Source: Callaeas wilsoni (lineage: Eukaryota > Chordata > Aves > Passeriformes > Callaeidae). Taken from it: a DNA stretch of 64,000 nucleotides. Positions within the stretch are counted from its first letter, which is position 1; every line of letters starts with the position of its first letter. The stretch covers positions 434,001 through 498,000 of the forward strand of contig VWPU01014915.1 of assembly GCA_013398955.1 (NCBI GenBank), in the 5' to 3' direction. The position numbers were made by a program, and so were the translations under genes. Shown here piece after piece: positions 51,307 to 62,200 of this stretch. The notes under the pieces are model-generated. The model was not told where the DNA came from. It ran no database searches and saw only the letters and a list, made by a program, of their open reading frames with translations.

Positions 51307-52137
51307 CTCTTACAGGCTTAGAAAGACTAAATGAAGAACATTTCGCAAATATATGCAATAGCCGACATAGATGCTGAAAGAATGCAGATAATTTTTCCTG
51401 CTGAAACTGAGTCTTGCCATCCAGCCCTTTGTATCTAGAACTTCTTGCTAGACTTGAAATTATTAATTATTAATGTATTCTGGAAAAATATATCTGTCAA
51501 CCATACCATTGACAAATCTGGGATGGCTGAAATATGAAGGTAGGAGGATAATCAACTGTCAAAGTTGCCTCTGTTCTCAATTTTCTCCGTGTGCAGTTTT
51601 ATACGTCATCTTGCAAGGATTCATTAATCATCGGTTATAGGTTTCTCTCTTTCCACGTCTTTCTTGTTAAGACATCTCTATTCTAGCCACCGATTATACA
51701 AAAAAACAATCTAACTGTACAGAGAGTATGGTTCAAGAGAGCCCAAGAAAAACAAAATAAGGGGAAAAGTTCTATATAAATCCCACCAGGAATCTGGTAA
51801 GGGAAACTCACTACCTGAATGTCTTAAGTGGAGACAGATCGGAGTAGGTCTAAGGTAAAAAGCTGAAGCAGTGCAAAAAGCATTTGCATTGTTATGATGC
51901 CAATTCACAATCACATCGTTAGTGTTAATCAGAAGCTGTGCTTTATCATTATTGCTATTAGAAGCGCACATCTGGAATCTAGAGGAGAGCAACAGACTAT
52001 TACAAAATGAAAGTTGAGCTTAGGCTGTTATTTACATCCAATGTATGAGAAGATCTGGCAAGAGTTTGTAATATAGAAAGATTTTTTTCAGAAAAATAGC
52101 TTTCCTTTTTCTCCCCCTTGCTTCATGCTAGGCAGTG

Positions 52138-52374
52138 TCATCCATTAACTGCAGATCCCTGTGACGGCCTGCATTCACTGCCAGTGGAGGGAGACACGCC
52201 TGGCTCTCCCTGCTGTCTCCGAGAGGAGGGTAACTTACTGCTGCTCCACACACAGCTCCGCAGCTCACACATGTACTGACAGAGGTCTAGCTCCTCATTA
52301 CCCTTCCCTCCATCTGTACGTTCTCGCAGTAACACTTTAGTCCTTAAGTAACAGCTGAAGAGGGAATTTAGCAA
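52138..52374 (-). other. GC-richer patch with an open minus-strand frame, unidentified
   Basis: Composition rises locally above the AT-rich background. The minus strand is open for 78 codons (Ser/Arg/Glu-rich, ending PSQGSAVNG) with no recognised domain. A donor-like GCAGTAAGTT occurs on the minus strand near 52232-52241. It could be a non-coding RNA exon, a conserved element, or nothing. Confidence 0.15.
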
Positions 52375-53344
52375 TCAGACATATTGCAAATGTAATTTTG
52401 GGAAATGTTGCCTTTCAAGGCATTTTTGAATTATACTTTTTCATTTGGGGAACAGAATTAGACGCAGTTACTAATGAATAATCTCCTTTTACTGCTTCCC
52501 GTTTTATAGACTTTTATTTTTGTTTTGTATGGACCAAATAAGACTAAATTCTACAATTTATGGATTCCATATTTATTGTACACATCAGTGAACAAGCGTC
52601 AGGAAACATCAGTTTTATAGGGGAATTAAGTGAGGTTGTTATAGCAAAATTTATTGTTTAGTCCATGAAAGCTCAGACTTGAAAGGTTAGGCCACAAAGT
52701 AATAAAGATACAACATCACAATCATAATCTCAATAAGCAATATAACATGACTATAAAATAAAAATGGACAGAAAGTGACAGAAATATATAGGCATGGCTA
52801 ATATAATTTCTAGTTCTATTAACTTTGTCTATGAGTCTGGAATGTAATCACTGAATTACAGGCTGTCAGAAGCAGATTTTCAGGTTTCCTTCTTTCTTTT
52901 CTTTTCTTTCTTCTTTTCTTTCCCATACATTTCCTGCGAACTACTTTGAAAACACTCTTAATATATATTGTCTTTGCAAAACAGAAGAGATAGATCCTAC
53001 AGACCATGGAAACAAGAGCCACTCTGGCCAAACAAGGAGAAAATACAGCCCCACAGTTTTCCAGCAAAATTTATTGTGCCACCAAATAGCATGTCTATTG
53101 CTCTTTATTTACCATAAGACTATAGCTCTCTAACAGAATGTAAATAGATGTAAAGCAGTGATGAGGTCACAAGAGCACTTGGCAGCAAGGAAACTCAATG
53201 TAACTATAAATACTGGTACATAAAATCAAGTCCTGGATTTTTAAAAAGTCATCCGCCAAGCCAGCATAATCCAGTGCTGTATAATGCTGGCTCCTTCTTT
53301 AAGCATATGCAGTGTGTTAAGTAGCTCAATCATCAATAAAGTTA

Positions 53345-53935
53345 ATGGTGTTCTCGAGGACACACCTGCGCTCCAGTTGCCTGTAGCTGCATTTACACTG
53401 AATTGTTGATGCACCCTGAGTCCACTGCACGATCACATTCCCCAGCCACAAACACTGTGTAGCTGTTTGAGCACCCAAGTGGAGCATGGCAGTAGCCCAG
53501 GTGGCACAGCAAGATTTGCCTTCTGGAGGGCATCACACCTCACACACTGTGTGGACAGTGCATGCTGGACATCGCCAGCTCAGAAACCTCCAGCCTGGCC
53601 CCAGAGCCTGCCAAGCAGCACTGCCTGCTGCGAGGTCACTGTACCAGGCTGAGTGCTTGGCATGCCGGAGTGGTGCCCCTCCACCTAGAAACTCCGCGAT
53701 GGGTGTGGAATGGACCATGACTACAAAACACCTGCCTCAACAGCCAGGGGTCTCCTGCCAGGGGCATCTCATGGCCCATTGAGGACACACTCCACACTTT
53801 TCCATGTGATATGGTAGGTTGCAAGAAATTAAGCCAGGTGTAAGATCTGCAGGAGAAGACTCCTCTGGGGTGCCAACGCAGAGATGCAGAGTCAACACAC
53901 CTAGCCACACCACAGCACTTGCTGTCAGAATATCT
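53345..53935. other. GC-rich block of unknown nature, possible unclassified repeat
   Basis: About 590 bp of markedly higher GC has sharp edges against AT-rich flanks and is open for 60-98 codons in several frames on both strands. The word GAGGACACAC occurs near both ends (about 53358 and 53781). It has the size and composition of an LTR or other interspersed repeat, but I found no TG...CA ends with target duplications and no CR1 match. No protein family is recognised on either strand. Confidence 0.3.
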
Positions 53936-56812
53936 TGGAAAGAATTTTAATGCAGCAGTTATACTAATAGTAAATTAAAAATAATAAAGAGATAATTTCA
54001 TACCACAATCGGTTTTAAGTGCAAATATACGCACAAAACATAATATAAAGGAAAGTAGAAAAACTTGAAAAGTACCAGCTCTACTATTTTGGTCAATTAC
54101 CTGTTACACACCTATCAGGGCTTTCACTTGCACATGCTACTTTTCAGCCTTTCTAGTTTTGTATCTTCAAAATTTTCAGGTAGCTTTGCATCAGTCCAAG
54201 TTTTCCGATTAACCAATTGCTTCCCCCCTGCTGGAACAGATATGGTGACAGTGAGAATGTTGGTGACACACAGACAGAGATCTGAACTGCCAAGGGCTGA
54301 TTGCCCCCTCTCACTGACACACTCAAGGCTGCCCAGTTCTGAGGCACATCAAGTCTAGAAGACAGTCTGGCAGAATTACAACTTTGTTGTGTTCTTCTCA
54401 AAATATTCATGAATCATAGCTAGATTAAAACATTTCCTATGGAAGTATTCAACATACACCACCTTCATGTTCCAAAAAACATCAAGATTTATATTGTCTC
54501 AGACTGCATATTAACAAACTCACTTTTTGTGTTGAATAAAATATCAATGTTTATATTGATAGAACTGAGTATCTTCCTAATATAGACAGAAGACTGAAAT
54601 TACTCACAGCATCTTGCATCCTGTAAAATTCAGGAAGACTATGATGAAAAATAATTTCATACAAAGAAATAACAGGTCTCTAAATTCCAAGAAGTATTAG
54701 TGATCTCAATATTACAAACATAAAACATTTAAGTCAATACTAGGACTGTATCTTTTCTCTGTGATGAAAAACTGTATTTCCTTTCTGTTTTATTGCCATG
54801 GTGATTGTCACTTCTGTAAGCTATGAGATTATATGCTGACTAACTAGAAAAGCAATAGTTTTCATAAAACTTTCCATATAGATACTGTCTGAAAAGGGTA
54901 TGAGGTGTATCTGGTGTTAGTCAGATTCTGTAGAAGTAACAGAAATGTTGTTTAAGCTACAGGAGGAAAATTTAGAATTATGATTTAATACTTAACAAAA
55001 ATGAAAAACAACTATTTGTCTCTTTTGCCTTCTCTCAGAACCGCACAGAATGGAAAATTTCTCTGCTATCAGCTCAGGAACTGCTGCAGTAGCAAGTGCA
55101 CCCTCAGGCCATGTGGCATGCCTGAGGAGCCATGAGAAGCTGTCCTTATAAAATCCCTTTAACTGTGTTTATTCACAGCACCTACCAACACCCTGTATCA
55201 TCTTATCAGCACTGAAATCTCTACCATGAGCTCCTGGGAAAAGAAAAAATTACCTGGAATCTAGGTTAAACCAGCACAGCATAAGTGTGCCTATCTAGGA
55301 CTCTCTGCTCCTAGATTTATCCCAGCAGGTTAGCTGCTGATGGGTGATACTTTAAGTCTGTTCAGAGATCATGAGGTAGGTGCTATTTGTGGCTAGAAAA
55401 CCTGCAAAAATGTACTTTTTTTGCCTTTATGCATTTGCTGTTACAAAATATCAAAAGGCAATCTGTCATACACCATAGTAACAATTAGTTGTGTGAAAAA
55501 TTATCTCTTCAGAGAGAAATATCAAAAAGCAACTTTATAATTAAACAAGGAAGATTGTTTCAATTTTGTCTGAAATTTCATTATAAACTCAAATGTAAAA
55601 AAGAGAAATATTTACCGAAAATATTTATATTTTATACTGATAATTTGTGCAGTTGTGAGTTTAAATTGTCAAGATAAATAGACCCATGGGCAAAAATTCA
55701 ACACTGCTGTTCAACTTCAGATTCTGTTTCTTCAATGCAAAAGCAAGGAGACATTTAATCATTATCTCCAAGGGACAAATAAGCTTCACATCTGTCGTCA
55801 TAATAAAAATCAGACAAATTTATTCTAATATAATCATATCTTTTCATGCTGGTCTTCAGCTGACATTAAAGATAAGCTTGGAGGAAAAGATGGATGGGTA
55901 GAGGAAAACAGAAATGGGGCAAAATCAAATTACAGAAAACAGGAAAGAAATTACCTAAAAATAACAGAAATAGAGAGGGCTAGCATAAACCCTCATGGTA
56001 TCTGCAGAGCTGGTTGAAAACTGCATCACAACTATTTAAATACACATGCACATAATCTCTTCTGAATTTAGATGATATCTTTACCAGAAGCATTCACTGT
56101 TTCAGTGTCCTAGATATTGACAGATTTTGTCAAAATGGAGAGTATAAGGCACTAAATATTGCTGGAAATTGGTTTGCTAAATCCTCCAAACTATGTCAAG
56201 ATATGCTTTGCTTTCTTTCTATTCATTAACACAATTTTTTTAATAGAAATAAAATTTGCTATTCACATATTTTTACCAAAATTATTATAATTAGATATAT
56301 TTTAGTGTGCCCAATATTTATTTTAACAAGACAAAGGCACAAAGTGGCGTAGAATGAATACAGGGCAAGAGAGAGACAGCAAACAATATACAGCAGGATC
56401 TTGCTCTCCCCTGACTTGTGACACAGACTGTGATTCATGATGTAAATGTTGCTGATAAAAAAGGCTTGCTAGTTTGCTTAAATGCACTGGCTTATTTTGC
56501 TGCTTTCAATTATTTCAAAGAACATTTGCCCCAGGAGGTAAATACAAATCTCATCAGGAAATCTCTCTTTCCCGTGCCCTCTTTCCCCTGAGTTATCCTT
56601 GAAAGACCTTTCTAGAAACAAAAGGGAAAGAGATTCTTTTATTGATTAAATTAATTACTTCTGTTTCATTAGTTGGTGATCTTTGCAAATCTCCTGCATA
56701 GGATGAGGGAGGTTTTCATGCAACAGTGCGAGGAAAGTATCATGTTTAGAAATAGCTTATTGGAACTCACTAATTCACAACCAAACTGAAATTTAAGAAA
56801 TCAAGTCAAAGC
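53936..56812. other. Unique AT-rich DNA, no gene seen
   Basis: No gene, RNA or transposon is recognised. Confidence 0.6.
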
Positions 56813-57290
56813 TTAGTTGGACTGGCAAATTGCACTTTCTGGGGCAGTTTCACTCATACATGCTTTGCCTTCAGGATGCTCCAGGTCCACAGATGGGCCG
56901 GCATGTAGCCACACCTTCTCCATGAACATTGTCCAATGCAGAGGGCCCTCACTGGTATATCCTTGGTATATCCACTCTCCACTTAGTTCACCACCTAGGG
57001 GTAAACATATTATGCCAAAAGCATGGGCAGTGTGTTTCACTCTCAACTCCTCACAGATGCTATAGCTTTCAAGCTGGTATAAATAGAGCTGAAGCAAACT
57101 CCGGTGTCCTCACAGACACATGGAGCCATCCTGAACCAGGGACTATCCCTAACCTGACACTGTCTACTCCAAACCTGAATTTATTTTTTAGAGACACAGC
57201 ATGTAAGAAAACTGGAAAGGAGAATCCATGACCAGATAGGCCTGACTGGGAAACCCACATGAACTCAGACTCCAGGCAAAGAAACATTAA
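56813..57290. other. GC-richer block with a TATA-box-like site, unidentified
   Basis: The block is open for 94 codons on the minus strand and 100 on the plus strand, so neither frame is convincing as coding. A consensus-quality TATAAATAG lies on the plus strand at 57078-57086, inside a region less AT-rich than its flanks. It could be a promoter, an LTR fragment, or chance. No LTR ends or initiator codon context were found. Confidence 0.2.
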
Positions 57291-58680
57291 AAGTGGAATT
57301 ACCTCTTAGCATCCATGTCTCTACTGGTAGAAGAAGCTATCTGGTGAAACCTGGTAAAAGTATGACATGATAGTGTAGAAGGACTAGGGTGGAAGGGAAA
57401 GCTTTTTTTATTTATAGGTCTCACTCTTAAATTATTCCTGTTAAAGAGTGACTGACTGGCTGAGTGTGGCTGACTGACTGAGATGGCCTTTTCATGGAGA
57501 GACCCCTTACTTACTCAGGATACCCCTTACTTCACTCCTTACTCACTCTGTGTTATTTTAATGGTATGAGGTTTTATACAGGTAAAGCTTTTGAACTCAA
57601 AAAGAGTGTCATTGCTCTTCTTTGGGTTGAACTTAGGCAAATCCCTTTCCAAGTGTTTGCAGATGTAAAGTTATCTTTCACACGCAACTGACACTTGTAG
57701 TAAAATTTTTATCTGTTTTCAGGAAAATGACTATCCCCTTCTTCTCAAAATAATTATCTCAGAAAAAAAAACTTATATCAGAAGAGAACCACTAACCCGT
57801 ACATGCTGGTCAGAACCTGCCATACTGTCTTCTCACAGGAAAAACCCTCTTACGCAGAGCAATTCCACTGAGTAACACTTTGCAGTCTTCTGTAGCAGAA
57901 GAACACACTCTCTTTGACAACTGAATGCAGTAAAATGAACAGACAGATCATAAACTAGGAAGATTAAAATACCCAGTCCTATCTTTTCTCAAGATTAGAC
58001 CCAAGAACTGTAACAGGAGAACTTAACGTATTTTCTGCTTCTCTCTATTCTCCATGTCAGCAGTATTATTTTTTTAACTACATAAAAGCATTAGTTACAA
58101 GCACTGCTTTCTCTTTACAATTGTTTTGAAGTCCAGAATACCACGTCTCTACTGAGTAGTCTTCTTGATTAATTCTTTTCTGTCTCATCACTTAAACATG
58201 ATTGTTTCAGATAAGCAGCATTTATGGCAAGGGAATTAAAACCCAGAAATTGTTCACTGAGTATAGATGTAAGCTCATCTCTCAGATACATAAATTACTA
58301 TCTTACTTCAACATCCAAAAGTATCACATCTACCAGAAGTAGGTGATGAGGAATATTTTTATCTCCTCTCTCTGTGTGTGAAGAGCTCAGGCCAGTTATT
58401 CTATCATGGGGTGGGGGTAGATGAGGGAGAAATATTTAATGTTCAGAGACAGCCTAGGGCTTACATAGGAGCTCCTTAAAAGCTACTGAAGCCACTTCAG
58501 TCTTCCAAAAGGAAAACACAAAATTATACCACACTATGAAAATCTAATCATCATCCAAGCAAAGTTTTAAATCAGCAAAGAGAAATTACTGTCTAATCCA
58601 ACACAAGTAACCATTTCTTTTTCCCACCTTCTTGTCATCTCAGTCTCCCTACTGTCTGGGTGCTACCTCATTCATTTCCA
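57291..58680. other. Unique AT-rich DNA, no gene seen
   Basis: Only a short imperfect CTGA-type repeat near 57449-57481 stands out. Confidence 0.55.
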
Positions 58681-58699
58681 TGAGTTGCTATCTGCGTTT

Positions 58700-59150
58700 T
58701 ATTGAGGACTGTTTCTAGACATCTGATCTGCTGTGAGACAGAAAGGCTACAGAACCCGGTAGAACTTGCGAATGGAAAACAAGACCCATGTGAGAAGAAA
58801 GAGCATTCAAGCTGGCCAAAGGAAACAAAACATTTGGATACAGCATGGCGGATGAGAGCAGTGATACATTCACTTGTGCCAGTTGCTGAAAGGTCTGTGC
58901 ATTAACTACAGTGATATGAGCCGGAGGATTGCATCTGGCAGTGTTGCTGGGAGAATTCTCCTCCAGCGTGCATTGTAATGGGCATTTGTAATGTTTAATT
59001 ACATTGACAAGGCATGCACAGAAGGGACAAGTACACAAGCAGACACATAGCACTGAAATGGAAAATCTAATCATTAAAGCAGAAAACATTATTTTGAAGC
59101 AGCTATGGACAGAACAGGATGAGGCTGCTACAAGCCTCAGAAACATACCA
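58700..59150. promoter_or_regulatory. Candidate conserved noncoding element; overlaps the longest open frame
   Basis: The segment is repeat-free and contains the 12-bp palindrome GGAGAATTCTCC at 58950-58961 and TAAT-type words (TTGTAATGTTTAATTACATT, 58986-59005). The minus strand is open for 143 codons (58715-59146), the longest frame in the window. Its product (Cys- and Ser-rich, with one hydrophobic stretch near its start) has no recognised domain. I favour a conserved noncoding or neutral sequence over a protein gene. Confidence 0.2.
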
Positions 59151-61615
59151 CCTTAGCTGAGAGACAGAAATCACAGCTAGAAAGGTTAGATGGAGAAAGA
59201 AAACATATTTGTTATTCTGTTTCATGCTAGACAGTGTTTCTTCAGGGTTAATCATTCAGTCATGTTTGGTCAGAATATTCAAAACAGTACGTCCTTCATT
59301 TTGAACTTCCAGATTGGATGTCCCATAGTATGGAAATTAACCTATGATAACAAAAACCACCTCAGGTGAGCAATTTCTTTTGCCCAATAATTCCAATAGG
59401 GATTTGGAGTTTTGGTTTGCCATGTTTTGTTTTCTCAAGCGCTAGAAAGGGCAGCCTGTCTATAAAATTATCTGTGGGACTGGTACATTATGGGGGAGTG
59501 ATAGGGAAGAAGATGACTTAGATGAGTCTGCAGAAGGAATAAAAGATGCTCAGTGAACTGTAACAGCCCTTCATCACTTGCCCACATCTCAATTGTAATA
59601 GCTGATGCACTTAAAAAGTTCATTCTCCTTCTAGAGATAGAATGTGCAAAAGACTGTGTACTAAGTAGTCCAAAGTAACAAATGCCAGCTCACAATCTCA
59701 GGGCTGGTTCAGCCTATTACATAAAATTTTGTATCACATAGGCAAAAGAGTGAGATGGAAAAAAAAAACAAACCTGCAAAACAGATTGCTGAAATTGAAA
59801 GATGTGCAATAAACAGACTATCAGGCTTCTTGTCAGAACACCACATAGTACTGGAATAAAATGAGATACCTCTGGAAGGTACACTTATTCTAATATTTCT
59901 GAAAAGTCTTAGATTTACTGATGTTTGTGAGAGTGGAATGTCACTTTTCAGGCAGTGTTAATTGGACAGTGATCAAAAGGGTGCTGATGTCTCAATTTCA
60001 TTTCTACTTTTTCCAGATCACCATATCCTATGATTTTAGGGTTGGACATATCTGTATTTGAACTTTCCTCACCATATCATATCAGGCAGCCTGAGTGGAC
60101 TAGGCTAGCCAAATAAAACATTTGATGAGATTTAGCTGATTTTTGCACAATGCCACCTGTTGGAACCAGATTCCCGTTATTACCCTTCCTTCCTGATTTG
60201 TTTTCTTTCTTCATCTTATTTCTCCACTTTTCTATCAAACTAATCGTATCTTCTAGGTAAAAATTCTGGTTTAGCTTGCCTAGGAAACTGTACTTCTTGT
60301 AATATTTTCGAGAACTACGTTGTCTTAAGCATTCTGATCCTGCCACAGTTTTGGCAAATGTTAGAGTAGCTCATAGGACTGTCTATGAGGCCCCCAGTGA
60401 CACTATTATAAACAAATCCCAAAGGCTGGTCACAGTTTTCAATAGAAATGACTAATCCAAGAGTGGCAACCAAATCATCAAGCTTTCTGCCATGGTATCA
60501 TGTACAATGCCATCTGACTCCTCAAAGCTCTCGCATTCACGCCCCTGTGTTGGCAGAACACCTCTGTTTCCTACTTGGACAATCTCCTGGTACCTCTCTC
60601 CTTTCCTTCACAGGCTGCCCAGCTGGTAAATGCCCATATTGCCCATTTCCTCACACTGGTTATCTTTGGATAGTCCAGCTGCCTTGGCTTCCTGGACACT
60701 TACCTTTCTGGGCTGCTGAGCTTCCACAGAGACCACCTTTTTGGATACATAGCATTCCAGCTGTCCGTCTCACAAGCCAAACTAAGAATTGAAAGGTACT
60801 ACAGGAAACAGGATAATAATTTAGTTGGTGGACACAGCTAATACAGAGACAGGTGACTGCCCCATAAAATAAGAAGGCAAGTGCCACAAAAATATTTTCC
60901 ATGGCTTTCATTCCTTTCCCACTTTATATTTGGCTTTGTATATACGAACTTTCTGATGAGATTGATGTTCTGTTTACCAGCCTGGTAATAGTGTATTTAT
61001 ACTCAGATCACCCACAGAGACAACCTTATACATAAAGGAGAAAGAATCTGATGCATACATTAATTGAAAAAAAAACTTGCTAGAAAGGAATTTGGTTGAG
61101 CTTGCCCAGCAATGTGATGCATTATGACGTTCTTTTAATTTTACATGCAGAAGTTTGCTCTATTAACAAATTTTTTTTACCTGAATTTAAATTAACTTAT
61201 ATCTAACAAGAAAAAAACCTTTGCAATATACTATTTACAAAATTAAAATAAATTTTCTTCTCACCTTCATATTCTATTTGCAATTTTGAATTGAAATATA
61301 ACTCACTCATGCCTATTTTTGACACCTGTTCTAACAGAATAAGTAAAGGAGTAGATTATTAACCTCTGTTAGGTCCTGTATTGATCAGCTATGGGACACC
61401 TGACAGGCAGATTTCACAAAGAGTAGCTGATAGACAGAGAACTGAATCACTCCAAGGCAGGGACTCCAGTTTGGTGCCATGTTTGAACCTCCTGACACAT
61501 GTCTTTGTTCTGATTCTCTTTTATTTCCCCCCAAGGTCTGCCAGTTCACTTCACTGTTCCATGAGCATGCTCTCACAGGCTTCTCATAACAAATCGAGCA
61601 CATTTTCCCAGAAAA
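59151..61615. other. Unique DNA, no gene seen
   Basis: No known gene or transposon. A less AT-rich stretch at 60440-60800 gives a 114-codon plus-strand frame rich in Pro, Leu and Ser with no recognised family. Confidence 0.5.
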
Positions 61616-62200
61616 TTCTATTTTTGCTTGTTTAGGCTCCAATTCCAGTCCCAGCCTGCCTTTCCCTCATCTCTTACAGTCCCTCCAACCATTCCACTTG
61701 CAATCAACTTTTTATTTGTTCTTTTGCCAATCATTTCAGCCAATCTTACATTCTACATTCCTTTGCTTTCCTTCTGCTGAAATTATTCTCACTTTGAATT
61801 TAACCTCACTCCTCAGCCCATAGTTTTTCCACCTCTCTTTCCTAATTCCTTGGCTCAGTCCATATCTCTGTCTTTTTTGCTTCACCACATGCTTTAGCCC
61901 TTCACCCTTTTACATGCCATGCATCTTTATTTTTCATCCCTTTTCATTAGTCCTTTCTCCTATATTCTAGCCAGTCCTCATCTTCTTAGGGTCCAGCACT
62001 AACCTCATTAGTCATCTGCTGTGTTTCTCTGGGTATCTGATTCCAATCCAGATTCTCCCACTGTTCATTTTGCCTTTTTTGGCTTCCAGTTCTTCAGACA
62101 AGCAAGGGGTAAAACATCCTACAACTGCCTTTCTCTAACCAGTCGTTCCCCATATTCCTTTGGTCCTCTGGCTCAAGAAGTAGCCCTTAAAGGCCCAATG
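61616..62200. other. Pyrimidine-skewed region, G-poor on the plus strand
   Basis: For more than 500 bp the plus strand is dominated by C and T with few G (for example 61650-61980), with no short repeat period. I recognise no element. Possible explanations are an old transcribed sequence, an unclassified repeat, or drift. Confidence 0.4.

Larger units (their letters stand above)
47571..53340. other. Unique AT-rich DNA, no gene seen
   Basis: It holds a TA microsatellite (48158-48177), the GGGAA array (50535-50639), a 24-bp palindrome (51283-51306) and a GC-richer patch with a minus-strand open frame (52138-52374). No gene or transposon family is recognised. Confidence 0.55.

Noticed and set aside
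60448..60792. 114-codon Pro/Leu-rich plus-strand frame
   Set aside because: No recognised family, no splice or promoter context, and an 83-codon frame overlaps on the opposite strand; chance in less AT-rich DNA is likelier.
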